Part shown: in pieces, positions 45,504 to 56,486 of the stretch
Layout of the letters: each line of letters begins with the position of its first letter
Position numbering within the stretch: the stretch's first letter is position 1
NCBI GenBank assembly: GCA_001949185.1
Contig: BDGG01000001.1
Coordinates: 4,952,629-5,016,628 of the forward strand
Direction: 5' to 3'
Origin: Ramazzottius varieornatus
Lineage: Eukaryota; Tardigrada; Eutardigrada; Parachela; Ramazzottiidae
DNA: 64,000 nt
Made by a program: the position numbers and the translations under genes
The notes under the pieces: generated by a model
Database searches by the model: none
Told to the model about the DNA's origin: nothing
What the model saw: the letters and a program-made list of their open reading frames with translations, nothing else

Positions 45504-48156
45504 TTTGCCCACCACCAGCAAAATGGAAAACGGAGAGTTAAGCGAAGGAACGAGCCGAGGGAGGTCGCGTGGAAGGTGTAGCGACAAGAGCAAGCTGTCA
45601 ACAGGATTTTCGGGAAGGACAGCAAAGCCACGTCGATTACGAAATCCTCGAGTCAAGTCAAGGACCCTAGAAATATTTGGCCGTGTGAAACTGGAGACAC
45701 TCGAACTAGCTGGAGCGCATGAATTACATCATGGAACGATCGACAGCTGCTCTATATACTATCGAGAGCGGGAGCGAAGGAACGGCCCGCGGATATGTAA
45801 ACCAGGTTTTCCTGGATATCAAAGCTTCTTTGTCGGATTTCCACTAGTCACGTACGACCCACCCCACCCACCTACCCACAGCTTTGCCATCTGAATCTAT
45901 CGCACGTATCAACGAGTGGACTCGCTTCGTTCCTCAGGCTTCGACAACGTCATGCCACATCTCGTAGTCCATGTTCTTGCACCTCATTACCATGCACCTT
46001 TCAAATATTAAGTACTTCACCGGCACCCTACGTACCGATCGACTTTGGTTTCACGGTACACACTGTGAAGAATGTACTGTATGCGCGTGACATTTGCGGA
46101 GTGACGAGAGGCAGTGTCCGACAAACCAGACCTTCGAAAATGGGCGTTGGTGGAAACCAGGTACCGGTAGCTTCGTCCAACCGAATTGGGAGATTTCGTC
46201 AACCTCAAACAGAACTCGCTAGCTATGTTTAAGAGGCCCCACCCATTTTCGAAGGTCTGTTTTTCGGACACGGTGCTGTACTGCGTTCAGCAAAATGGGA
46301 TCAACTTTATCTAGTACGCGGGCATCATGTTGGTGCGATGGTTTCACTGGAAAGGATTAGATTGTCTGGAGAGTGCAATAACTTGTTAATGCTCTTCCAG
46401 GATCAGAGTTATCGTCTCGGTGTTATAGTATCGGTCACCGACTCCCATCCATAAGAGCCCGTATTTTCTCCAGCTCTACACGGAAAAGTACTTACCTAAG
46501 CTATCAATTTTTAATAGAGCAACGAGAATTACTTTCGGTGTACCCGTCACATCTTGCAAGTTGCACTATGGTGCGCATAATATCCTGTCTTCGTGACACG
46601 GTCAGCCTTCTGTTAATGTACACGGAAGTGTGTAAGCAAGTGGACCAACAAAAGCGACATGCGCGTCAAAGGACTTCCTCTTGACACAGACGGATCGACC
46701 AGAAGTCCGGCCTACATTAAATAAACAACTTAGATCCTCTACTGTGCCTTTCCCTATGGGATAATTTTCTGACAGCATCCCAGTGAGGAAAGGCTCTTTG
46801 GTGACGGTATTCTTCTTGGCGCCGATAGAGTAACCTCCCTGTATTTCTTAAGTAACAATGGTAAAGCGTAATATTTTTGCGATCTACGCATGCGAGCGCC
46901 GATCGAAACTTTATTGGTTGTAGCGACGAGCTGAAGCAGAAGCGTATGCCCGAGCGCACTCCGAAAATGAGACGCAGAAACCGCTGAACAATATGGTCCA
47001 AACGCGCGACCTTTGTTAGGTGTTTACCGTGTTTTTTTTTCTCTCGTGGGTTACGCCTTAAACTACCTCAAATAATTTCCCGCATGTATGATTTCCAAAT
47101 ACATGGAGAGAGTCTGAATTTTAAAACCACGCCTATTTGTATGCTTACATTAGGATAACAAGAGCAATATTTTCGTAGGAATCGAAGGGGTCGATCGAGT
47201 TACGAAAACTGGGTAAGGCCCAATTGAAAAAACCCGAGGGTTGGGCTCAGCGCTTAGATGTCTTCCTGTAGTTGAAGAGAATACTGTACCAATTGGTTTG
47301 CACCTCAGGGAAATCCGTGGAGTAAGCGCAACATACTGCAGTAGCGTGCCTCACGGGCATGTGCTCAAAATACTGTATCGTTTGACCCTAGTGCCGGCCA
47401 TGGATATCGCGTGGCGAAAATACTAACTGACTTTTATATTAACCAGCCATGCGACTAACTGATGCAATAAAAGAATCGTTTGCACACATTCCGGACGGGT
47501 GCAGAACGTCGATTACTTATTGCGTCAAGTCCGTATGTTTCAAAGCGTTTTACTTGCTTCACGCTTTTAAATGATGCTACCCTAAAGTAAATCTAATTTC
47601 GAAGATTCCGAAAGTGTTAGCAAGTGCCGTTGGATGTCTTGATGAACTTAGCAGAGCGATGTTCCGGTCGGTCGATATTATGGGATTTTGGGCAGAAAGT
47701 TTTATGCTTAGTTGATTTATGCAAAGTGTCAGTTAATATTTTTTCCCATACGATATTCCGATATAGTGCCAGCGTGTGGCACCAGCATCGCGGTGGAAGG
47801 GACTGGTCAAGCTTACTGCATAGCAGAATACAAGACACCGGTAATGAGAGTCAACAAACCGGATAAAGTTCGGTAACGTCCGTGGTTAACTATTTACGTC
47901 ATGACATTAATTCAGCCGCTGATGAAAGTCATGATCGCCGGCAGGAGTAGACCACAACTGCGTACGGATTTGGTGCGCTAATACCCACTCATTTATAAAC
48001 TAATCTACCTCAATACATCCTGTCTTCCGTTTCCGGGAAAACAGATCTCATGCTTGCAGCACAATAAAATACTAAGCTGTTGCATGGAGTACGTACCCAC
48101 AGAGAGACAGAGAGACAGAAAGAGGGAAAATCCGACCTGCCTGCACTATGGCCGAA
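45504..48156. other. Long intergenic stretch
   Basis: No protein-like frame stands out on either strand across about 2.6 kb. It contains one fold-back element at 46113-46272 (listed separately). The sNPF promoter should lie just above 45503. Confidence 0.4.
46113..46272. repeat. Fold-back repeat family 3
   Basis: A 160-bp element with inverted ends of about 33 bp. AGTGTCCGACAAACCAGACC at left and the complement of GTGTCCGAAAAACAGACC at right both continue into CTTCGAAAATGGG. There is one copy in the window, in non-coding DNA. Confidence 0.75.
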
Positions 48157-49659
48157 TATTGGCCGCCCCAACAGCAAAAATGAGGTGGTAGTCTTCCTGC
48201 CTGTTTAAAGCTTGCTTATTTCTAAACTGGGGAACTTGGTCAATGTTACATCGATAAAATTTGCCAGCCTGAAAATAAGCAAGCTCTGGACAAGTCGCAG
48301 ACAGGCCTCCATATGGAACTTCACTAGTCCATGACTAGTGAAATCTACCAGTCGGAAAAAATACAGGCTCTTAGCAGGCTCGACAAGTAGTTTTGTAAAT
48401 TTGACCGAAATGCAAAACTGCACGTCGAGCCTGTTTACAATATTGCGCAAGTGTGTGACGTGCAGGTGCACGCGCAAAACAGTATGCATAAGCAAGTCGC
48501 TAAATTGCGCACCAGCAGTCTACGAACTTGGCACGCACACGTGAGAGACACGCACCTGTGTACTGTGTTGTGACACGCACCAGCAAGTCATACACTTGTG
48601 TGATATCGTAAGCAGGCTCGACATGCAGTTTTTAATTTGGTCCAAATCACAGAAAATGCTTGTCGAGTCTGTTTAGAGCCTCTATTTTTTAGACTAATAC
48701 TCGGTGTTTCAGGATGAAACTGCCGTTCTACGAAAACCTGTTTCGAAAATTTCTATCTCTGAACAGAAGCAATTGTATGATTCCCTTGCTTTGCCGAACA
48801 TTTTGGACAGTCTGTTCTTTCGTCTGAGCATGAGGAAACTCCCCTTCAGCCTCATAATTAAATCCTGGAGCCATTTTAGTCTGTGGCACAATTCTGAACA
48901 TTGAGACCTCCTCGTTAAAAGAATTGCTGTCGACACCAGCGTTCTCAAAAATTCGTGCCCTGTGTCGAGAGGTGCTACGGTGTTACCAGCTCCTGCAATA
49001 GTGGTCAAGATTTAAGACTTTATCGCATCCACCAAAAGTGTCGTTAATTGTATCCGCCCAGAATATGGCCGACGAGAACGAAAACCTTCCTACTTCACTA
49101 AGGTGGCGCATGTCCTTGTCGGCAAAAGACCACCCCGTTTGTCTCAACTTCTTGTTTTGCGAAATCCCAAAGGCCTTTTTCCTAGATTTATTTTCTGTTA
49201 CTAGTAGCTACTGCGGTGGTGTAGCTGGCGGTGCAAGAAAAAATTCGGGAAAAGACCCTAGTTTGAAATAAATCATTGTCATTCTGAAATTTTTCTCTAT
49301 TGTCCGCCTTTCATCGCTGTGAGAACAATTTGGTGGCAAAAACAAGGAGACTTTGTTGTTGAAGTTGGACATCAGCCGAATTTCAAAAGCCGTATTACAA
49401 CGCAGAAACGACGTTTTGAACTGCGATCCCAAAAAACGGCGAGTTTATACTGAAAGACCTAATAGATTTTACTAGTCATGGACTAGTGAAATTCCATATG
49501 GAAGCCTGTCTGCGACATATTCAGAGTGCTTGTTTTCAGACTGGCAGATTTTGTCGATGTATTGATAACATTAAATGAATTCCCTAGTCTAAAAATAAGC
49601 AAGCTCTAAACAGGCACGAAGACTACCAGCCTGGATTTTTGCCGTTGGGACCGCCCATA
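48157..49659. mobile_element. Non-autonomous DNA element with long terminal inverted repeats
   Basis: Inverted repeats of about 190 bp (48157 to about 48352, and about 49462 to 49659) match with scattered changes. Landmarks include CCCAACRGCAAAAAT near the outer end, GCTTGCTTATTT, CGCAGACAGGC and the inner palindrome TTCACTAGTC-CAT-GACTAGTGAA. GCCGAA flanks both sides (48151-48156 and 49660-49665), a likely 6-bp target duplication. The interior holds two related palindromes and short frames only (such as 48709-49008 on the minus strand), none recognisable as a transposase. Confidence 0.75.
48370..48675. repeat. Pair of related palindromes inside the long-TIR element
   Basis: About 48370-48433 and 48612-48675 each run CAGGCTCGAC...AATTTG.CC.AAAT...GTCGAGYCTGTTTA. 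Each is self-complementary over about 60 bases, and the two resemble each other. The DNA between is rich in CACGCAC/GTGTG. Confidence 0.7.
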
Positions 49660-49855
49660 GCCGAACGAACGCAGTTGTCATGCCGATTAATCTTTTGATA
49701 GCGCCATCAGCGGTGCGTGTTTTGTGGGATAAAGACTGCAGTCTGTGAAATATGGACGATTCCGAAAAAAGCTTGGACCAACAAGTTTCACAATCCGACG
49801 CGACCAGCTCCTGTTATGGTGCTTCGGATGTGCGCCTGGGCTTAACGTAGTAGAT

Positions 49856-51796
49856 TCATTCATGTAGTGTCTCGTTTAAGTAACCCGTCTGGTTTTGTAT
49901 GATCCCAAGAATCAACCTGGCCAGGTGCGGGAAATCCGTTTTTTTAGCGTATTGCCGGTCATCACCGACCATGGCATCGCGTGTCTGGTGGATCAGAATT
50001 GCATATCCGACCAGCAAACCCATTACCTACAACACAAGATAGCGAAAAGTGCTATTATTGAAAGATGGCGTAAGGTCGTAGTGGTCGACAAGTCGATCAA
50101 CTTACACCTGTAAGAACTCTTCGGTAATTGAATTCCCGCAGCAGAGATGGCGCCACTGTTGTAGTCTATTCCACTCAGTATTCGCTTGTATTCGTCACGT
50201 GTTGCTTGGGACCTGGCGGCAGATTCATATTCTTGGAGAGTTTTTGCAATCGTTTGCACCAGTACAATGGGGTACAGGCTGTCAACTTGCTTGCAACAGC
50301 GGGAACGTCCTTTACAGTCGAGTCTTTACCCTCTTCATCCAGTACCTTTCCATGACAGCGCAAGCAAAGAAACGTCCGTACGACCGAGTTGGCAATGCCA
50401 ATACACCCGACCGCTACGTCGAAATCGTCGGCTATCTTAGGTACCTTGTGCGCCAGACAGAATCTCACGACGAACGTTCAAATTTCACGTTGAACGGTGA
50501 GTCATCTTCGAGCGCGACGTAAGTTACGTTGAGCGCGCTTCGTGACGGTGGCAAAATAACGATGAAGGCCCTGTTCGTTCGTGACGGTCAAATTTCACGA
50601 CGCCGACTGCTCCGCGAATATTCAACTGTCTAAATTTCTCTCGTTCAGCAGTACAGCTCCGTGTACATACAGCACTCACGACCCGGGGCAAAGCCGAACG
50701 TTGCCCCAACTTATTTAATTTCTTGATCGGTTATTTTGCACCGTTCGTCGTGTTTTTCTCGCAAAAGCCAAATTTAAATTTTACGTCGGGGAGAACCGTG
50801 AATTTCTCCAACGTGAAATTCCGCCGCTCGTAGCGAAATTCTGGCTGGCGCGTAAGGTCCCTCTTGTATCCATACTGACGCCAGTTGTGTGCGGTGGAGG
50901 TCTCGTCTGGTCCTGGAGGGTTATATACTCGCAACAATAGCGCCACGACAACCACATTGGAACAGAATTCCCGGAGAAAACTAGCCAAGACCAACAAGTC
51001 AAAGCAGTCGTTAAACTTAGTGGCTAAGGTCCTCAACCAAGGTGATGTAGCTCGAGTTTCGTCAAAGTTTCCCCTTGGGAATCATGGTCGATTTGTTAGA
51101 CCTTCTGTATGTGCTGATTAATCTCATGGAATCCAGCGGTCAACAAAGAGATGAGTATGAAATAGAAGCATGGCTCGGCCATCTCTGTATTCAAGTTCAG
51201 CATCTTGCTGACGCCGCCCACGATGTCGTCTAGGTACATCGGTACACTCGGCCCGACCAAGGTGAGAAATGTGATGGGTTTGGTGAAGCTCTCCCATGTC
51301 TGCAAGTCATCCCAGATCAGCACCAAGAAACCGGCCAAATGCACAATTAAACAGATGGCAGTCCATCCAAAAGCTAAGACCGCATTCCGATGGATCTGCT
51401 TAACCAAGTCCCGGGAAGGGATGAGGTCACCCAACACGACGGACATTTCAGGAAGGAACTTTGAAATCTGCGTGCTTTTCCATAACATGATGGTGAAGAT
51501 CGCCACGGTTTGCACAGCCAGATCGAATCGGGCGAAGTGAGTGACCAGTCTGAAGAACTCGAACGAGCTCAGATCCTTTAGGTACAACCTGTAACACACA
51601 GCACGCGTCTTATCATAGACATCCACAGAAACAGAATTTTCCTGTCGCTTACATTGTGTAGTCCGCCAAATTTACGAGGGAGAGTACGAAAATGAGGAAT
51701 GCAATGCAGTAGCTCCACCATAGAATCCATTTCTCTCGGCCTTGTCTCGGTTTGACGCCTGTGCTTTCTGTTAAAGGGTAGAGGCCATAGCGTCGA
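49856..51796 (-). pseudogene. Broken gustatory-receptor-like gene, paralogue of the gene at 59.2-60.8 kb
   Basis: It aligns along its length with the intact paralogue: KYLRRYGLYPL, the exon-1 end LADYTM with the same splice phase, then EFFRLVTHFARFDLAVQT and NLNTEMAEPCFYF. It then hits an in-frame TAA just after HIQKV (about 51096), and the reading frame shifts by one base before LATKFNDCFDLLVL. An insertion of about 400 bp (50450-50858) splits the next exon. The following acceptor reads ACTG where the paralogue has ACAG (about 50260). C-terminal exons remain recognisable (IAKTLQEYES; VMGLLVGYAILIHQTRDA). No start codon is found 5' of KYLRR, where a Tc1 element begins 65 bp away. Confidence 0.85.
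50450..50858. mobile_element. Insertion with terminal inverted repeats inside the receptor pseudogene
   Basis: The ends GCGCCAGACAGAATCTC (left) and the complement GCGCCAGCCAGAATTTCG (right) continue as imperfect inverted repeats through an AATTTCACGTTG motif, about 45 bp in all. The intact paralogue is continuous at this point, so this is an insertion into an exon. It has no coding capacity. Confidence 0.7.
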
Positions 51797-51861
51797 AGGT
51801 ACTTAAGGGGAGGTTATCGTGTACTCTGGCCCTTCTGGGAAACGATTAGGTACGGGAGATA

Positions 51862-53516
51862 CAGTCACGGTCATGGGTCATGGGCACCCTCGTAAACTTT
51901 CCCTTTTTCTGGTAAAGCTCGTCAACGGTCACTCCGATTCGTTTCCAATTTTATGTACATCTGGTTCGAAGCTTTACCCATCTACTAATGATAATTCACA
52001 TCAGAAAGGATAACTTAGAAAAGCGAGGAAAATATTTTTCCCAATTGTGCCCAAAGTTCCCCAGCTAAAAAATATCGCATCACCTTCAGACGAAAATTTT
52101 TTTCTCACGTTTTCCTCGTTACGCGCTGGCTTCTTAGTATTTCGCTGGGTAGCCACGGTTCTTCTTTACCTTTCGAAGCCGGTTAGGAATGGAACGAACT
52201 AACTTTGCGCATATTTCGGGGTCCATTCCGTACCAGATTTCCTTGACGGTTTCCTCCAGTTCTTCCAGGTTCGAAGGATGCCTTCCTTTCAGCTGGCGTT
52301 CGACTTCCGGCCATAAGTGCTCTATTGGGTTAAGGTCTGGTGAGTAGGGTACCCACTGCAAGACTTCTACTTTTCGATGATCCAGTCCCGAGAAACGATT
52401 GAAGTATGCTTCGGATCGTTGTGCTGGTAGTGCCACCCCTTCTTCAACTTCAATTTCTTCGCCGACTGAAGGACGTTCTGGTCCATAATGTTTCGATACA
52501 TGAGGCCATCCATATTTCCTTTTATCACAACGAGATTTTCCACTCCTCTAGCGCTGAAACATCCCCAGAACATCAGCCGACCACCACCATGCTTCACAGT
52601 CGGTACCGTGCAAACTGGCGCATATTCCTCACCCGGCTTTCTCCAAACTCGAACCATTCCATCTGAACCAAAGAGGTTTATTCTGGTCTCATCTGACCAC
52701 AAGACGTTATTCCAAAACGACTGCGGTTCCTTTGCGTACATCTTGACAAAGTTTAGACACTTCATTCTGCTAGCGTAGTTGACGAACGGTTTTTTACGGG
52801 CCACCCTTCCAAACATACCTTGCTCCGCCGTTTGACTGTGGACTCCGAGATGTCAACTTGATGTTCGGTCTTGATTTGGGCTTAGATTTTAACAGCAGAA
52901 ATACGCCAATCTTTCTTTGCCTTGCGCACGATAATCCGATCCATGAGGGCAGTGGTCTTCCGAGTTGGTCCCGGTCGTCGCTTCACTTCTGCTGATCCCG
53001 TCATCTCGAGCTTCTTGATCATATTCTGGACTGTAGTCCGTGGAAGACATACCGGGCGAGCTATTTCACTCGCTCCGACGCGATTTGAATGATGTTTGAT
53101 GACAAGTTCTCGAATTTGAAGGGAGTGCTCAGATCTGCAGGAAGACATTTTCGAAACGTTTTTTTCTAAGATCTAGAACAGAAGAATTTGTTGGTTCAAA
53201 CACGTGAGAACACGTAACAAAACCTGTGGTTTATGTGGAAAAAGATTTACATTGAACGGTCTTGTGGACACCAAGTTATTAATTTTTGAATCCAGGATTA
53301 CCGTATCGGTGGACATTAGGAATTCCGGTCTTTTGGGTCGCCGAAATACAACGTTTGTTTTACTTTGAGATTTACTTTCATTGTCTTTACAGTTTGAAAA
53401 GTAGTGTTTTGCCGGTTAGGAGAAGAAACAATAATGTGATTCCGTCCAGAGGATCGCGGTGTATACCGAAAAAAGTGAAAATTTGCAAGGGTGCCCGTGA
53501 CCCATGACCGTGACTG
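51862..53516. mobile_element. Tc1-family transposon, decayed
   Basis: A 1,655-bp element with inverted repeats of about 30 bp (CAGTCACGGTCATGGGTCAY), weakly continuing to about 52 bp. It is flanked by TA at 51860-51861 and 53517-53518. It carries a broken transposase on the minus strand and lies next to the 5' end of the receptor pseudogene. Confidence 0.9.
52134..53148 (-). pseudogene. Broken Tc1-type transposase
   Basis: Three fragments read on the minus strand. 53148-52882 is the DNA-binding half (SLQIRELVIKHHSNRVGAS; RRPGPTRKTTALMDRI). 52816-52367 carries WSDETRINLFG and HNDPKHTS. 52436-52134 carries PYSPDLNPIEHLWPEVERQL. These supply the D, D and E of a DD34E transposase. A stop at 52882 and frame changes near 52815 and 52380 separate them, so the enzyme is inactive. 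Confidence 0.88.
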
Positions 53517-54004
53517 TAGGAGAACGTTTTCCGTGTGAAGACCGTTCCGTATGTTACAGCAATTTACTGGTACGCACAACGCACAAAGACGCTGATGTGC
53601 GCTTCTGTAGACCCAAACACAAACACAATTTTGGCTTTGCAGCGTTCTACCTCGACTCGTACGTCTGGTCAAGAGCCAACCAGTACTAGAGTTGTAGACA
53701 ACAACCTCGGCTACAAAGTGATAGTTTTTTCAAACGGCGACCTGCAACGCCGATCGAGCAATTTTGAGAAATGGCAGAGCAACTCACTTCGGAGGCCGAT
53801 TTCCCAAGAACCGCAGACGGTCGCGGTCTCCAAAACTAACACTCTGTGGACACAACTGTGACTAAATTGTTTCTGATAATTGTTCTGATTATTCGTCTAT
53901 TTTTGGTAAAATTTTAATTGTGATCGGGTCGACTGTTCCGCGCGACCGGCCACAATGTACCCAGTCGCTCTGTCCGAAAGATAAAAGAAGGGCTGCTTCC
54001 GGGT

Positions 54005-54088
54005 TGACCCAACTAGCTTCATAACTGTACGAGGAAGACTCCATAATTATGTCAGGGTGAGATTCACACTGTAATTCGGTCAGGCTTT
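54005..54088. repeat. Left inverted repeat flanking the pogo-like gene
   Basis: The complement of this segment starts CCTGACCGAATTACAGTG and contains CCCTGACATAATTATGGAGT. It matches 56744-56830 on the other side of the transposase gene over about 80 bp with scattered mismatches. It may be the terminal inverted repeat of the element, or two copies of a separate repeat. Confidence 0.65.
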
Positions 54089-54506
54089 TTTCTCGATGCC
54101 CACTGGACCGAATCTTCCACTGCTTGTTTATACGTTGTAACGACAACTTTGCCGAGTCTTCTATTAAGTTTGAAGAGATTCACGAGATAAAATGAGGAGA
54201 TATAGGCTCTGGAAGTCAGGAGCATCCCGCTAATGTCAAAAAGCCTGCGAAATAAATCAAGACAAGGCCGCTAGGGGGCACGTTCGTCGTTTTTTGCAGA
54301 AATGCTTGCAAACAGGAACACCACGTCATGTCGTCGGTTTCTGCCTTTACAGCACGATCATGAACGTTGCATTGGCTCAGCATGGAATCCATGACGTATA
54401 GCTCTCCCGATACGTGCAGTGATGCCGTACTGCATTGCCAGTTTTCACAAAAGGATATTTCCTGCAGATTTTCTGGTCTTTCATACTGCGATATTTCTCT
54501 CTCACG

Positions 54507-56486
54507 ATGGCTGTCCGTTCTCAGCTGAAAACAGCGTTTCAGGTGCACCAAGAGTTGTCGTTGGAAGCAGCTATTCACGAGGTAAAGAACGGCCAGAGTC
54601 AAGCCTCTGCAGCAAAGATATACAGGATCAGCCGTACAACCTTGCGTAATCGCCTGCAGAACTCGACTCCGTCTTCCGTTGGTGCTCCAACAAAATTCGC
54701 ATCCCACGAAGAAGACCGTCTTGCCGAGTTTTTCTTAGCCTGCAGTGATCAGGGAGTCCCTCTTAACCGATATCATTGCCTGCAGATCTTTTCGGAAGTG
54801 GCGATAGAACTTGGTAAGTTCACCTCAATAAACAACAGACAAAAGTAATTACCATTTTTATTACGATTTATCACAAAATGTTTGAATTGTAGGGATGCAG
54901 TCTACCACTTTCAACGACGCATTTTTTAACCGCTTCATCTCCCGCCATCCTGACGTTTCCTTGCGCATTACTCACGCTTCCAACCGGAAGAAAGATCGAG
55001 AATGGACCACCGAACTTTGTGAGGAGTACATCTCTAGGTTGCGAAGCTTGTTTGACAGAGGATTCCTCGAAAGACCGGAGCAAGTATGGAACTTGGACGA
55101 GACGGCTTTTGATACATCTGAAATGTACGATCGCGTGGTTGCCAGAAAGGGAGTCAATCAGATCCCTTCACAATTTGACGGGAACGAGAAAGAGTGTGTC
55201 ACCATTTTACCATGCGGTAATGCTGCTGGAGTCCAGCTTAAATTTATGGCTCTGTACGCAGGAAAAGTTCATGTGCAGTCCCGTCTAGATGACACCTTCG
55301 GTCTCTGCTACCATGCGGTCAACTCTTCCGGCTACATGGACACTGTACACTTCGCGAACTACATAAGAAAGGAGGTCTTTCCTGCTATGAACGAGCTCAA
55401 GGTAAGCTGAATTTGAGCATGACGTCACAAAAATTTCGATTTTTTAGTAACTTGCGAGCATGCATCACTATGAATATTATGACGTCATCTGGTTGCGACA
55501 TTGCGAGGAATCCTCTTTTATTCTATTTTAATTGTAGTCTGTAATCTTTCTGGATGGCCATTATTCCCACGTCAACAATTTGCGGCTGATACGGTACTGC
55601 AAGCAGTTCTTTGAAGAATCGGGAAAGCAGGTCGAGATATTCTGTCTTCCATCTGGTCAGACTAGTCATCTCCAACCGTTCGATGTGTCTGCGTTTGGAG
55701 GTGTCAAAAAGAAGTGGAAGATGTATCTCCGTGACCGAAAGCTCGTCAAAGGAGGACGAGTAAGCAGTGTTTTGCTGAGCAAGAATGCTTTTCAGTTTTT
55801 GTATATTCGCTGTGTTCATAGGGATTCCCTTTTAACTGTCATACTTTTAGGTGACGAAGGACAATCTACTGTCGCACGTGGTGAAACTTTGGTACCGAAC
55901 CGAAGGATGCACGGAAAGGTACGCGTTCAATGTTGGACAGAGTTTACAGTCTGGGTTTGCCAAGACGGGATTGTTCCCGTTTTCACCGGAAGTGATACGA
56001 CAAACGGTGAAGCTTCACCACGATCCCCAAATAATCGAGCGCGGAATCCGCCGAGAAATACAGCAGGACTTCGGTCCTTTGATTAATATACTGAAAGACC
56101 AGTACAACATCTCCGCCGAAAAGGACCTCGAAGATATCAAGGAGTTCATTCAGCTTAAACAGAAGGGTATTACCCCCGGGGCCGTGTTGGCCAATGTGAT
56201 GCAGAAGGACTTGTTTGGAGAAGCACCGAAAAAGCAACGACGACAGGTAAACAGGCAGCTGAATACCGAACCAGGTGCGCTGATCACCGGTCCCGAATTT
56301 GTTGCCGAGTTGGAGAAAGAAGATGAGAAGAAGAAGGCAGAGAAAGCTGCTGTTGAAGCAAAACGAAAGGCTGCAGCTGAAAAGAAAAAGGAAAATGCCA
56401 CGAAAGAAAAAGATGAGAGTCCCACAGCATCGAAGCGCAAGGCATCAAATGTGAAGTCTCTGACAAGCAAGAAAGCACGAGTTTAG
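54507..56486 (+). CDS. Pogo/Tigger-like DDE transposase, apparently intact, with three introns
   Basis: Four exons join in phase: 54507-54813, 54893-55401, 55538-55759 and 55851-56486 (557 aa). The N-terminus has a pipsqueak-type helix-turn-helix (EAAIHEVKNGQSQASAAKIY) and a second DNA-binding region. The catalytic core keeps all three acids: Asp in WNLDETAF, Asp in VIFLDGHYSH and Asp in LQPFDVSAFGG. The C-terminus is a Lys/Glu/Ala-rich basic tail ending KSLTSKKARV. No stop or frameshift breaks it, unlike both other transposases here. It could be a young active element or a host gene captured from one. The flanking repeats of about 80 bp favour an element; introns in a transposase are unusual but known. 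Confidence 0.85.

Noticed and set aside
48709-49008. Minus-strand frame inside the long-TIR element as a transposase remnant
   Set aside because: It has no catalytic motif, zinc finger or THAP signature. Length alone is not evidence.
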